A stretch of DNA of 64,000 bases from Providencia zhijiangensis (GCF_030315915.2 NZ_CP135990.1:1798001-1862000); one strand, 5' to 3'; numbered from the stretch's first letter, positions 44,365 to 53,683 are shown. Notes: generated by a model from the sequence alone, not told the origin. Program-made: numbers and translations.

Positions 44365-45243
44365 ATGAATAGATATTGGGTTCTGTTTTTAACGGCATTA
44401 GCACCGATAGTCTGGGGAAGTACCTATTTGGTGACCACGGAAATGCTGCCTGCGGGTATGCCTCTGACGTTAGCCATGCTCCGCGCCTTGCCGGCGGGTT
44501 TGCTGTTGTTGCTATTTTTACGCAAATTGCCTCAGGGGATTTGGTGGGGACGAGTACTGATTCTCGGCATTTTAAATTTTTCGCTATTTTGGTGGTTGTT
44601 GTTTATCTCCGCATACCGTTTACCGGGTGGCGTGGCGGCAACGGTGGGAGCGATTCAACCGCTGATTGTGTTATTTCTTAGCCGTTGGCTATTAAGCAGC
44701 CCGCTATCGAGTATTTCGATATTTGCCGCACTGAGCGGTATTTTCGGGGTGGCTATTTTATTATTGACGCCAAGTGCTGCGTTAGATTTAACGGGGATTA
44801 TTGCGGGCTTAGCTGGGGCATTTTCTATGGCTGCAGGAACGGTACTGAGCCGTCGTTGGCAGCCTCCAGTCTCAGCATTGACCTTTACCTCGTGGCAATT
44901 AACCGCAGGTGGGTTAGTCTTACTGCCTTTCGCCCTATTACTTGAACCTACGTTACCTTCCTTGAGTTTGTTAAATATCGCGGGTCTGAGTTATTTAACT
45001 TTGATCGGTGGCGCACTGACTTATGCATTATGGTTTCGTGGTCTCGCTATCTTAGGACCCAGCTCAGTAGCATCGCTGGGATTCTTAAGCCCGATGAGCG
45101 CTGTTATCCTCGGGTGGCTGTGGCTAGACCAACAACTCAGTCCATTACAGTTACTCGGCATGTTGGTGATTTTACTCAGTGTTTGGGGTAGCCAAAAAGC
45201 AGAGCGTCAATTGGCCTTGAAAAGGCAGCAACAAGCCGTTTAA
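44365..45243 (+). CDS. PecM-like EamA-family exporter
   Basis: A 292-residue, ten-segment DMT transporter with the opening APIVWGSTYLVTTEMLP and a second repeat SMAAGTVLSRRWQPP. Together with the divergent PecS-like gene it forms a PecS/PecM pair; Dickeya PecM exports indigoidine. No indigoidine synthase is seen here, so the substrate is unknown. ATG 44365 chosen over GTG 44353. A strong terminator follows. Confidence 0.86.
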   Translation: MNRYWVLFLTALAPIVWGSTYLVTTEMLPAGMPLTLAMLRALPAGLLLLLFLRKLPQGIWWGRVLILGILNFSLFWWLLFISAYRLPGGVAATVGAIQPLIVLFLSRWLLSSPLSSISIFAALSGIFGVAILLLTPSAALDLTGIIAGLAGAFSMAAGTVLSRRWQPPVSALTFTSWQLTAGGLVLLPFALLLEPTLPSLSLLNIAGLSYLTLIGGALTYALWFRGLAILGPSSVASLGFLSPMSAVILGWLWLDQQLSPLQLLGMLVILLSVWGSQKAERQLALKRQQQAV

Positions 45244-45250
45244 ATATCAA

Positions 45251-45275
45251 GGGCACTTCTAGGTGCCCATTTTTA
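45251..45275 (+). terminator. Terminator of the EamA gene
   Basis: GGGCAC/GTGCCC perfect stem, 6-base loop, followed by ATTTTTAA; it starts 8 bases after the stop at 45243. Confidence 0.85.
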
Positions 45276-45303
45276 ATGCGTGGTGACTATATGTGTGGTG
45301 ACA

Positions 45304-45945
45304 ATGTTATTTCCTGATGAAGAAAATACGATTGAGATTGCGCCTGATGCTTATCTCCTTAAAGGCTTTTTGCTTGGGCAAGTGGAGCCGCTATTGGCTG
45401 CATTGTTTGAGGTGATTGCTCAAGCGCCTTTGCGTCATATGGAAACCCCAGGCGGGTACGCCATGTCTGTGGCAATGACCAATTGCGGTGATTGGGGCTG
45501 GGTTACGGATAATAAAGGTTATCGCTATTCTGCCGTCGACCCGATGACTCAGCGGCCATGGCCCATGATGCCCGCGCTATTTAAACAGCTGTCGGAGAAT
45601 GCCGCTGAAAAAGTGGGTTTCTCTCATTTCGATCCCGATGCTTGCCTTGTTAACCGCTATGGTGTCGGGGCTAAAATGTCGTTACATCAAGATAAAGATG
45701 AAGCAGATTTCTCCCAACCGATTGTTTCTTTTTCATTAGGATTGCCCACTATCTTTGATTTTGGAGGAAAGACGCGAAAGTCTCCACGTCAAGCTGTTCC
45801 ATTGGAGCATGGCGATGTTCTGGTATGGGGCGGGCGTTCGCGGCTCAATTATCACGGTGTACGACAAATCAAATCAGGCGTTCATCCTCAACTTGGGGCT
45901 TACCGCTTTAATCTGACCTTTCGTCGTTCGCAACCTAAGAAGTGA
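45304..45945 (+). CDS. alkB: Alpha-ketoglutarate-dependent DNA dioxygenase AlkB
   Basis: A 213-residue enzyme that oxidatively removes alkyl groups from 1-methyladenine and 3-methylcytosine. Iron ligands are His128 and Asp130 (SLHQDKDE) and His184 (YHGVR); oxoglutarate is bound by Arg201 and Arg207 (RFNLTFR). TPGGYAMSVAMTNCG is the nucleotide-recognition segment. I chose ATG 45304; a GTG 24 bases upstream is weaker. A terminator separates it from the upstream exporter, so it has its own promoter, and no Ada box is visible there. In E. coli it is co-transcribed with ada; here it is about 28 kb away. Confidence 0.93.
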   Translation: MLFPDEENTIEIAPDAYLLKGFLLGQVEPLLAALFEVIAQAPLRHMETPGGYAMSVAMTNCGDWGWVTDNKGYRYSAVDPMTQRPWPMMPALFKQLSENAAEKVGFSHFDPDACLVNRYGVGAKMSLHQDKDEADFSQPIVSFSLGLPTIFDFGGKTRKSPRQAVPLEHGDVLVWGGRSRLNYHGVRQIKSGVHPQLGAYRFNLTFRRSQPKK

Positions 45946-46036
45946 CTCGTTTCTGCAAGCCAAAAAATATCATTGAATATTGAATAATATCCGCATATAA
46001 CTGTTGGCTTGTTTTTAACTTAACGGTAGGTTGCCA

Positions 46037-47062
46037 ATGTACAGCTTTATTAATGATTATAATGAAATAGCGCACCCAGCAGTGATGGAAGAACTGAATA
46101 GTTTAGCGGGGAAGCGTTTTGAAGGGTATGGTACCGACACGTTATGCGCCAGTGTGGCTGAGCAAGTGAAACAGCGCATTGGACGCCCAGATGCAGATAT
46201 CCATTTCTTTAATGGTGGCACGATCACCAATTTAACCACCATCTCCCATGTATTAAGACCTCATCAGGCGGCTATCGCGGTAGATTCAGGGCATATCGCG
46301 GTACATGAGACGGGGGCAATTGAAGCCACTGGGCATAAAGTTTTTACCGTTCCTTCAGCGTCGGGTAAATTAACGCCAGCACTGATTGAGCAAGTTTTGG
46401 CGCATCATACCGATGAACACTGTGTACAGCCAAAATTGGTGTATATCAGTAACTCGACAGAGATTGGTACGGTATACCGTAAAGATGAGCTGGTTGCGTT
46501 GCGTAAAGTATGTGATGAGCATGGCTTATGGTTATTTATGGATGGCGCGCGTTTAGCTTCTGGCTTGATGTCCCATGCGAGCGACGTAACGATTGAAGAT
46601 ATCGCTCAGTTGACGGATATTTTTTATATCGGAGGCACTAAGATTGGCGCATTGACCGGTGAAATCCTCGTGATTTTAAACCCAAGCTTGAAGTCTGATT
46701 TCCGCTTTAGCATCAAGCAAAAAGGGGGGTTACAGGCGAAAGGTTGGTTATTAGCGGCTCAATTTAAAGCGCTGTTTAAAGATGACCTTTATTTCAAACT
46801 GGGTAAGCATCTCAATGAGATGGCGATGCACTTAGCGGCATTCTTTACTCAGCAAGGTTTTGAGTTCTTAGCGCCTGTTGAATCAAACCAAGTGTTTGTG
46901 GTGCTACCGGATGATTTGGCGAAAAAATTGCTGAAACATTATGTTTTAAGCAGTATGCCAGCGCCGGAAGCGGGTAAAACCTGTGTGCGTCTGTGTACTT
47001 CATGGTCCACAAGCGAACAAGATGTCGAAAAATTTATAAGTGTATTTAAATCACTGCGTTAA
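46037..47062 (+). CDS. Threonine-aldolase-like PLP enzyme (beta-eliminating lyase family)
   Basis: A 341-residue fold-type I PLP enzyme. Lys202 in GGTKIGALTGE is the cofactor lysine; Asp169 and Arg172 in MDGARL bind the cofactor. The opening YSFINDYNEIAHP marks the second low-specificity threonine aldolase group, distinct from E. coli LtaE. It probably cleaves L-threonine or other 3-hydroxy amino acids to glycine plus an aldehyde. ATG 46037 has GGTAGG 6 bases upstream. It appears monocistronic, with a strong terminator. Confidence 0.87.
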   Translation: MYSFINDYNEIAHPAVMEELNSLAGKRFEGYGTDTLCASVAEQVKQRIGRPDADIHFFNGGTITNLTTISHVLRPHQAAIAVDSGHIAVHETGAIEATGHKVFTVPSASGKLTPALIEQVLAHHTDEHCVQPKLVYISNSTEIGTVYRKDELVALRKVCDEHGLWLFMDGARLASGLMSHASDVTIEDIAQLTDIFYIGGTKIGALTGEILVILNPSLKSDFRFSIKQKGGLQAKGWLLAAQFKALFKDDLYFKLGKHLNEMAMHLAAFFTQQGFEFLAPVESNQVFVVLPDDLAKKLLKHYVLSSMPAPEAGKTCVRLCTSWSTSEQDVEKFISVFKSLR

Positions 47063-47078
47063 TCTCAAGTCAATAACG

Positions 47079-47106
47079 GTAAGCCCATATAGCGGGCTTA
47101 CTTTTG
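47079..47106 (+). terminator. Rho-independent terminator
   Basis: GTAAGCCC/GGGCTTAC perfect 8-base-pair stem, 7-base loop, followed by TTTTGTTATT. It also lies just past the 3' end of the minus-strand TetR gene. Confidence 0.87.
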
Positions 47107-47109
47107 TTA

Positions 47110-47697
47110 TTATTCTGCTGGTTTTTTTAATCCGTTCAGAAGTATATCGATACTGGCAATACTCTGTTTTAGCCGTATTTCACTCTTATCTTGCGCTATC
47201 CAGTACGCCGCTTCGGATAAGCCCCCATTCAGTAACGCAGCGAGGGCGCGAGGCTCTACGTTGGCAATGGTTTTATCTTCCACCAGTTTGGTGATGATCT
47301 TTTCAATGGCATCCGCACACTGTAAGTTAGATTTCGCGATGGCTTCCCCTAATACCGCTTTAGCATCCCGTAAAATTACTTGCTGATATTCAGGCTCGAG
47401 CGCCATTTCTAAATAGGCATGACAGCGGCGTTGAAAGCTTGACCACAGGTCATCGCTGTTGTCCGTGATTGTCTGTAAACGTTGGTTCATTTCAGCATCT
47501 ATTTGTTCGACAACCGCCAAGAATAATCCCTGTTTGTCTCCAAAATGGTGATATAGCGCGCCGCGAGTCAGTTCAACACTGGCCGTTAAATCATCCATTG
47601 ATGTTTCTGCATAGCCTAAACGGCAGAAGAAATCTCGTGCCGTCGCCAGTAATAGGGCGCGAGTTTGTTCCATTTGGGCTTGTGTTCGTCTTGCCAT
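47110..47697 (-). CDS. TetR/AcrR-family regulator
   Basis: A 195-residue regulator. The helix-turn-helix (about 10-57) reads TRALLLATARDFFCRLGYAETSMDDLTASVELTRGALYHHFGDK, and a helical ligand domain follows. ATG 47697 has AGAGG just upstream; an in-frame start at 47715 adds only MYVRGF. It is divergent from the MFS exporter at 47809, with operator-like repeats between. Confidence 0.87.
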   Translation of the reverse strand: MARRTQAQMEQTRALLLATARDFFCRLGYAETSMDDLTASVELTRGALYHHFGDKQGLFLAVVEQIDAEMNQRLQTITDNSDDLWSSFQRRCHAYLEMALEPEYQQVILRDAKAVLGEAIAKSNLQCADAIEKIITKLVEDKTIANVEPRALAALLNGGLSEAAYWIAQDKSEIRLKQSIASIDILLNGLKKPAE

Positions 47698-47709
47698 AAA
47701 ACCTCTTAC

Positions 47710-47777
47710 ATACATTGCGTATGATTATTTACATTCATCTCGTATCAATATATCATTTTTATACATACACACCGTAT
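47710..47777. promoter_or_regulatory. Paired ATACA-N3-CGTAT operator sites
   Basis: ATACATTGCGTAT (47710-47722) and ATACACACCGTAT (47765-47777) share ATACA-N3-CGTAT and lie 55 bases apart, one next to each divergent start. Likely TetR binding sites, similar in style to AcrR operators. Confidence 0.6.
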
Positions 47778-47808
47778 ATATGTTGAATTTTTATTATGGA
47801 GATACTGC

Positions 47809-49014
47809 ATGCTGAGCCGTTACCAACAACTTTTCCACGCTTCAGGAAGCTTCCAATTTGCTTTGGCAGGGCTTTTGGCTCGCTTAGCGTTACCCATGAT
47901 GGGGATTGGGATTATTACCATGCTGTCAATGTTGCAAGGAAGTTATGCACTGGCAGGTGGCGTTTCAGCTACTTTTGTGCTGACTTACGCCTTATTATCG
48001 CCGCAAATTTCTCGCCAAGTGGATAGCCATGGTCAGTTTCGCGTATTGCCGTTAGTGACTTTTATTAGTGTTCTGGGTATGGGGCTAATAGTGGCGTCTA
48101 CGTGGTTAGGGCTTTCTTATATTTGGCTATTTTTAGGGGCATTTCTGTCGGGCTTTATGCCGAGCATGTCCGCTATGATCCGTGCAAGATGGACGCAGAT
48201 CTACAAAGGGGATCCGCTGCTGCAAACGGCTTATTCATTGGAAACTGTCTTCGATGATTTGACGTTTATTGCGGGGCCTCCGCTATCCGTCGGGCTGACT
48301 GTGGCTCTGTTTCCCCAAGCGGGAATTATGATTGCGGGTATTTTATTATTGTTGGGCGTTTTACTCTTAGTTTCTCAACGTAAAACGGAACCTACCTTAA
48401 TCGATAATCACCAGATGATGAGCGAAAAGACGTCTATTTTGCGTCTACCTAGCTTGCAGTTGCTGATTATTCTCATGATTTCGTTGGGCGTAATTGTGGG
48501 AACGGTGGATATTTTGAGTGTGACGTTGGCGCAGATTCAAGGACAGCCCGCGATGGCGAGTTTAGTGTTATCTCTGTATGCCATTGGTTCTTGTGTGATG
48601 GGGGTGGTATTTGGAGGAATGCGTATATCAATGCCTTTGCCGCGTATGTTGCTAATCAGCGGGGTTCTGACATTGCTATCGATTATTCCTTTGCTTTGGG
48701 TTACGGGTATTTGGTCGCTGGCGATTGTGATGTTTATTTCAGGATTATTTTTTGCACCAACGATGATTATCGGTATGTCGCTGGTGGAGAATATTGTTCC
48801 CGATCACCGTTTAACGGAAGGGATGACATGGCTGCTGGCGGGACTGAATATTGGAGTGGCATTTGGTGCGATGCTTTCAGGTAAAATGGTGGATGAGCTC
48901 GGAATATATGCAGGATATTGGGTTGCTATTGTTGGCGGTATTTTGGTGGTGCTGTGTTCGCTACTGAGCTATGGAATATTGATGCGCCAAGAAACGGCAG
49001 TTTGTTCCTCCTAA
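47809..49014 (+). CDS. MFS exporter
   Basis: A 401-residue, twelve-segment major-facilitator protein (FALAGLLARLALPMMGIG near the start; GSYALAGGVSATFVLTYALLSP). GGAG lies 7 bases before the ATG. It is of the SetA-like/uncharacterised exporter kind; the substrate is unknown. The divergent TetR gene is its likely repressor. Confidence 0.85.
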   Translation: MLSRYQQLFHASGSFQFALAGLLARLALPMMGIGIITMLSMLQGSYALAGGVSATFVLTYALLSPQISRQVDSHGQFRVLPLVTFISVLGMGLIVASTWLGLSYIWLFLGAFLSGFMPSMSAMIRARWTQIYKGDPLLQTAYSLETVFDDLTFIAGPPLSVGLTVALFPQAGIMIAGILLLLGVLLLVSQRKTEPTLIDNHQMMSEKTSILRLPSLQLLIILMISLGVIVGTVDILSVTLAQIQGQPAMASLVLSLYAIGSCVMGVVFGGMRISMPLPRMLLISGVLTLLSIIPLLWVTGIWSLAIVMFISGLFFAPTMIIGMSLVENIVPDHRLTEGMTWLLAGLNIGVAFGAMLSGKMVDELGIYAGYWVAIVGGILVVLCSLLSYGILMRQETAVCSS

Positions 49015-49083
49015 GGGATGGATGACATGCTATGATGTGCTGCAATTCATTCCTAGAAATAAAATCGATAGGTTAACGTCAAT

Positions 49084-49542
49084 ATGGTGATTTGGGTGGA
49101 TGCGGATGCGTGTCCGAAAGTGATTAAAGAAGTGTTATATCGCGCGGCCGATAGAGAAAAAGTGCAAATTACATTTGTGGCGAACCAGCGTTTGTCGGTT
49201 CCTCCTTCTTTATTTTTAAAGACACTGCAAGTTCCTGCAGGGTTTGATGTCGCAGATAATGAAATTGTTTTACGTGCACAGGCCGGTGATTTAGTGATTA
49301 CAGCTGATATTCCATTGGCGGCGGAAGTGATGGAAAAGGGCGCGGTGGCATTGAACCCTCGAGGTGAACGTTACAGTGAAGCGACCATTCGTGAAAGACT
49401 GACAATTAGAGACTTTATGGACACGATGCGAGCTAGCGGTGTACAAACTGGGGGGCCTGCTAGCTTAAATCAACGTGATCGCCAACAATTTGCTAATGAG
49501 TTAGATAAGTGGTTGCTGCAACGTCGAAAATCATTGGGATAG
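49084..49542 (+). CDS. yaiI: UPF0178 protein YaiI
   Basis: A 152-residue conserved protein of the YaiI/YqxD family. The [15 protein letters not shown] opening, [26 protein letters not shown] centre and [19 protein letters not shown] tail are the family pattern. The acidic DADACP and DIPLA motifs suggest a metal-dependent nuclease-like (PIN-related) fold, but no function is established. Confidence 0.92.
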   Translation: MVIWVDADACPKVIKEVLYRAADREKVQITFVANQRLSVPPSLFLKTLQVPAGFDVADNEIVLRAQAGDLVITADIPLAAEVMEKGAVALNPRGERYSEATIRERLTIRDFMDTMRASGVQTGGPASLNQRDRQQFANELDKWLLQRRKSLG

Positions 49543-49651
49543 TTTTTTAGTTCGTTCACATACGGTGGATTTTCAATAACCTGACGTAGGTTGCATCCCG
49601 AAGGGTTATCCCTGTCTATAATAAAAAAATCCTCCGATAATGTGAGACACC

Positions 49652-50299
49652 ATGATGGATCCACTACACAGTATTCTGATCACCTTGTTTTTGTTTGTTT
49701 TGACCTTTTTTAACCCCGGTGCCAACCTATTTACGGTAGTTCAAACGACATTAAGTTCAGGTAAAAAAGCCGGATTAACTTGTGGTTATGGGGTTGTTCT
49801 GGGGGATGCGATTTATTCAGGGTTAGGGCTATTTGGGCTGGTGGCATTAATGACGCAGTTTGAATCGCTATTTTCCCTGATTAAGATTCTAGGTGGATTA
49901 TATTTATTGTATTACGCGATCAGTGTCTTTCGAAATAAAACGCAACTGTCCCTTGCTACCGAAAAAAATACAGAAAATTTCCCAACAGGTGTTTATTTTC
50001 GTCGAGGGTTAATTGCTGACTTATCTAACCCTCAAACTGTTCTATTTTTCATGAGTATTTTCTCTACTACTATTTCACCTTCGACACCATTGTGGACTAA
50101 GCTGGTGATTTGGTTAGGAATTGTGGTGGCTTCTTTAGTTTGGCGTATTATCTTATGCCAGACATTTTCACTCTCTTCTGTAAGACGAACATATTCCCGT
50201 ATCCATAAAGTGATAGGCAAAGTGGTCGGATTGATTTTAGGCGGGTTAGCTTCTAAATTAATTTACCAAGGTATTACTGAGCTTGCCTTTAAAAAATAA
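49652..50299 (+). CDS. LysE/RhtB-family exporter
   Basis: A 215-residue, six-segment exporter with FFNPGANLFTVVQTTLSSGKKAG in place of the usual PGP motif (NPGA). It resembles the RhtC-like subgroup. The start is ATG 49652 or 49655. It is followed after 21 bases by a small membrane-protein gene and is probably co-transcribed with it. Confidence 0.86.
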   Translation: MMDPLHSILITLFLFVLTFFNPGANLFTVVQTTLSSGKKAGLTCGYGVVLGDAIYSGLGLFGLVALMTQFESLFSLIKILGGLYLLYYAISVFRNKTQLSLATEKNTENFPTGVYFRRGLIADLSNPQTVLFFMSIFSTTISPSTPLWTKLVIWLGIVVASLVWRIILCQTFSLSSVRRTYSRIHKVIGKVVGLILGGLASKLIYQGITELAFKK

Positions 50300-50320
50300 A
50301 CCTCACTGAAAGGACCATAA

Positions 50321-50731
50321 ATGGGAATAACTGCATTGTATTTGGCGGCTGTGCTGACATGGATTGTTGCACTATTGCATTTTGCGTGTCTAGTTTGGGG
50401 TGCGGCTGGATTTAAGTGGCTCGGAGCAGGGGAACGGATCGTTAAACAGGCTCAAGAAGGGCATTGGTATCCACCATTTACGGCGATTTTTGTCGGAACG
50501 GTATTAACCATTTGGGGGTTGTACGCATTCAGTGCAGCTCAAGGTTCTTTTTCTTTACCTTTTACTCAACCAATCTTAATTGCCATTGCTGCTGTATTTT
50601 TAATTAGAGCGGCGATATTTCCACTGATCAAAAGCCGCTTTAAAGGCAATAGCGACCTATTTTGGTATGTCAGTTCCGGGTGCTGTTTGATATTGGGCAC
50701 ATTATTTTTAGTCGGTGCACTATTTTACTAA
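50321..50731 (+). CDS. Small four-segment membrane protein of unknown function
   Basis: A 136-residue protein with four hydrophobic segments (about 4-30, 53-75, 79-103 and 113-135). AAAGGA lies 8 bases before the ATG. I do not recognise its family with confidence. Its position, 21 bases after a LysE-type exporter gene, suggests a shared transcript and perhaps an accessory role. Confidence 0.72.
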   Translation: MGITALYLAAVLTWIVALLHFACLVWGAAGFKWLGAGERIVKQAQEGHWYPPFTAIFVGTVLTIWGLYAFSAAQGSFSLPFTQPILIAIAAVFLIRAAIFPLIKSRFKGNSDLFWYVSSGCCLILGTLFLVGALFY

Positions 50732-50751
50732 ATGTGACTGTGTTTAGCATG

Positions 50752-50786
50752 ATTCAGGAAAGGTGACAGTGTCACCCTTCCTGAAT
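50752..50786. terminator. Strong hairpin between convergent genes
   Basis: ATTCAGGAA-x-GGTGAC pairs with GTCACC-x-TTCCTGAAT: 15 pairs with one A/C mismatch, and a 3-base loop. It lies between the small membrane-protein gene and the convergent ADP-ribosyltransferase gene. There is no long T-run. Confidence 0.65.
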
Positions 50787-50805
50787 TAAATGATCATCAA
50801 CAGGA

Positions 50806-52026
50806 TTAATAAGGCAGTAATTTAGCACCTTGTTGTGGTTTTACTTCTTCGAGAGTCACATTGTAAGTATTGTTCTTTGAACTGTGGGTAAGCTTGGTGA
50901 CAGTAAAGTTTGCATGAGGTGAATACAGTACTTCGCTTTCATCATTATTAAAACGTAGCCCACCGGAAACAGCAATTCCACTACCACTATTTCCTTTTAC
51001 CATAAACATTATTTTATGCTCATCTTGGCTTTGGGTAGCAAAGTTTTGAGCAACCTTTGGGTTAGAAGAGGTTGAGAAGAATTGACCTAGCTGATAAGTC
51101 GCTACATTACTGCTATTTTTATCTGCATTAAATTGTTCAACCAATGCCTCTAACCCTTTCTGTGTCATCCCTTGACCACGATAAGTGGTTGTGCTTTTTT
51201 CGGATGGTGTATACCAGTTTTTAGCAGCCGTTTTGACTAATTCGCTTAAATCTTCACTTTTAGATTTTAAGGTGAATTTAAGCTCCTTGTTACCTTTAGA
51301 GAAAATATCTGAACCATGAACACGTTCATATTCAGCAATCACTTTATTGCTACTTAAACTTGCCGCTTGAGTGGATGCTCCAAATAGGTAACGAGCTTGA
51401 GAGTTTATCGCTTTACAGCCAGCATTGCTTTGATAAATAGCGGAAAAATCATTACGCTGATTGGTGAGTTTCTCGGCTGCTTTTTTGTCAGCGGTTTCTT
51501 GCAACTCAATTTTTTTCAATTGGGCAGTAATTGGTTCCAACTCTTTTTTAATATTTTGAATGTTCTGTTTTTCAGTGTTCAATTCTTTGTTTAATGAGAC
51601 AAGCTTCTGCGCTGCTTCATTTTTTTTGCCTTCCAGTATCTTGATTGAATCCGATACGGAAATACTGCCTTTTGTGATGCCTAAGTTTTGGGCCGCTTCT
51701 TTTCTCTCTGATTGATAACGACCACCTGAAAAGATGTTTTTCAAGAAATTGCTACCTTGCCCAACTTTAAAATGCCCATTTTTCAGTCGAACGTGGCTAT
51801 CTTTTCCATGTTGATCAGAAATGCCACCTAATTCATTTAGGAATGAATCCTTTTGATTAATAGAGCGTGTTAACTGCTTAATACCAGAGTTGTAATTATC
51901 AATAGATGAGGTCACTTTACTGAGTTGTGCAGATAACGTATTTTCTTTCGCAATCAGCGATTTTTTCGTCGATATGGGAGTAGTCTGTGCTGAGGCAGAG
52001 ATATTCTGTGTAGATATGTTAGACAT
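50806..52026 (-). CDS. ADP-ribosyltransferase, R-S-E class, probable secreted effector
   Basis: A 406-residue protein. The C-terminal 170 residues hold all marks of an arginine-specific ADP-ribosyltransferase: Arg283 in TYRGQG, Ser318-Thr319-Ser320 in FFSTSS, and the catalytic Glu363-Ser-Glu365 pair (NDESEVLY). The middle (about 125-195) is a heptad-rich, Lys/Glu/Gln-rich coiled coil. The first 45 residues are Ser/Thr/Gln-rich with no Sec signal, as in type III secreted effectors. GGAA precedes the ATG. Inference: a host-targeted toxin such as those related to ExoS or SpvB; no immunity gene, chaperone or secretion gene is adjacent. It stands alone between unrelated housekeeping genes, which suggests acquisition. 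Confidence 0.82.
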   Translation of the reverse strand: MSNISTQNISASAQTTPISTKKSLIAKENTLSAQLSKVTSSIDNYNSGIKQLTRSINQKDSFLNELGGISDQHGKDSHVRLKNGHFKVGQGSNFLKNIFSGGRYQSERKEAAQNLGITKGSISVSDSIKILEGKKNEAAQKLVSLNKELNTEKQNIQNIKKELEPITAQLKKIELQETADKKAAEKLTNQRNDFSAIYQSNAGCKAINSQARYLFGASTQAASLSSNKVIAEYERVHGSDIFSKGNKELKFTLKSKSEDLSELVKTAAKNWYTPSEKSTTTYRGQGMTQKGLEALVEQFNADKNSSNVATYQLGQFFSTSSNPKVAQNFATQSQDEHKIMFMVKGNSGSGIAVSGGLRFNNDESEVLYSPHANFTVTKLTHSSKNNTYNVTLEEVKPQQGAKLLPY

Positions 52027-52180
52027 TGATTTATTCCAGAGTTAATTATGTAGGGTAATTTATCTTTGGATAACATATCAAATGTCTATTGATTAACTTG
52101 TAGAAAGCGATGCTATGATGATTGAGCCTCAGTTATCTAAAAAAACAACTGAGGTTATTGATAATATTTTAAGAAACAGA

Positions 52181-53275
52181 TTAACGAGAGGCAGATTTTA
52201 CCCACTCAGTGACTTCCTCAAATGTCCCTTTGAAAACAATTCGCTCCTGTTTTTTGCTTAACTGATAGCGGTACATCGGATCATAATATTCATGAAGAAG
52301 TGGTGTAAGCCATGAGAAATGAACGTCTGTTTTTTCCGTTTTACGTTGAGCAATCAGCGCATCATCAAGGAGTTTAGTTAGTTCTATCGCTCGCTGGGAA
52401 CCTAAACGTTTACGAATAGCATGTAGACCATGGTGTAGGTATTCGCTGTAGGCATTCCAACCTTGCTCTTCACCAAATGCGGTAAGAAAATCGTGGGTCA
52501 TTCGGTCAAAATATTCCTCTTTTAACCTTTCCATGCGGCGCTCAATGGGGTCTTCGACCACTGCAATTGTTGCTGTTTCCATTGCTTGGCGTAGTGAATC
52601 GGGAAGGCTGTTCACGCCAATGGCTCGCCCTTCATCTTCAAGCACCCACCGGTTGTGATTGGGGGCTTTTTTTAACATAGAAACCGCTAAATGATTTTCA
52701 AACGTCGCCTGTGAAAATTGGGCTTCTAAAGTACGACCAAAGGAGGAACCGCGATGATGGGCAATACCTTCGAGGTCAATACTATCTTCAAGGTTTCGGA
52801 CTAATAGTGTTTTCCCATTACCAGTACAACCGCCAATCAAGATAGTTGGGCGTTGAGCGAGTTCATTAATTGCATCAATTGCAGTTTGGCGTAAATTTTT
52901 ATACCCCCCATTAATAAGCGGATATTCAATGCCAGCATTTTTTAACCATTGTTGAGCAATATGGGAACGCATTCCACCGCGAGCGCAGCAGAGATAGCCT
53001 TCAGGGTGTTGTTGACAAGCCGTTTTCCACGCATTAATTCGATTTTCACGTAATTCACCCGAGACTAATTGATGCCCTAACTCGACCGCTTTGTCGGAGC
53101 CTTTTTGTTTATAACAGATCCCGACGGCAGTGCGTTCATCGTCATTCATTAAGGGTAAATTACGTGCCGACGGCATAGCACCTTGTTGAAATTCAACGGG
53201 AGCACGAACATCAATGATTGGGGTGTCAGAAGCGAGGATCTGGCGAATTTCAGGTGTGGAGAGCGCTAATTCCAT
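52181..53275 (-). CDS. mnmH: tRNA 2-selenouridine/geranyl-2-thiouridine synthase
   Basis: A 364-residue protein, E. coli SelU/YbbB. The rhodanese domain (about 1-125) has the active-site Cys96-Cys97 in [13 protein letters not shown]-loop, GGCTGNGKT (148-156), follows. It replaces sulfur by selenium at the wobble uridine of several tRNAs, through a geranylated intermediate. The selD partner is not in this window. Not operonic with its neighbours. Confidence 0.93.
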   Translation of the reverse strand: MELALSTPEIRQILASDTPIIDVRAPVEFQQGAMPSARNLPLMNDDERTAVGICYKQKGSDKAVELGHQLVSGELRENRINAWKTACQQHPEGYLCCARGGMRSHIAQQWLKNAGIEYPLINGGYKNLRQTAIDAINELAQRPTILIGGCTGNGKTLLVRNLEDSIDLEGIAHHRGSSFGRTLEAQFSQATFENHLAVSMLKKAPNHNRWVLEDEGRAIGVNSLPDSLRQAMETATIAVVEDPIERRMERLKEEYFDRMTHDFLTAFGEEQGWNAYSEYLHHGLHAIRKRLGSQRAIELTKLLDDALIAQRKTEKTDVHFSWLTPLLHEYYDPMYRYQLSKKQERIVFKGTFEEVTEWVKSASR

Positions 53276-53419
53276 AATAAATAAAATGATTCATATCAAT
53301 TCGGATTTCGATAAAGGCTACTATACTCCTAAATAGGGATGATGGCACCTTATCTGGGACGAAAAGAGAACGGAGTGCTATATTGGAAGTCGTCTTTCAA
53401 CTTTCGAAGGAGTAATGAC

Positions 53420-53683
53420 ATGAAAACCCTAACACTGCAAGAGATGACTGAAACGCAAAGAATGCGGGTGAGGCAACGACTGGCTCAAGAGCGTAAAAGT
53501 TTAGGGCGCGAGTTGACCAATTCAGAAGAAAGCAAAGTCAAAAAATTGATCATTACCGAAATCTCGGCTGAAGTTGAAAAAGAAGCCAAAGCCTTAAGAA
53601 CCCAGAAGAAAAAAGAGCGTGTAACTGGAAGCAATGCGACCTACAACTGGTCATCTAATAACCATACTCGCGGTTATCGCTAG
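53420..53683 (+). CDS. Small charged protein of unknown function
   Basis: An 87-residue protein. ATG 53420 has AAGGAG 7 bases upstream, which rules out the longer start at 53339. It is rich in Lys, Arg and Glu, largely helical (TETQRMRVRQRLAQERKSLGR; ISAEVEKEAKALRTQ), and ends in a polar tail with NWSSNNHTRGYR. The family is not recognised. It has its own strong terminator, so it is monocistronic and likely well expressed. Confidence 0.72.
   Translation: MKTLTLQEMTETQRMRVRQRLAQERKSLGRELTNSEESKVKKLIITEISAEVEKEAKALRTQKKKERVTGSNATYNWSSNNHTRGYR

Noticed and set aside
50806-53275. ADP-ribosyltransferase and mnmH as a functional pair
   Set aside because: Separate genes on one strand with a 150-base gap; mnmH is a common housekeeping gene and nothing links the two activities.
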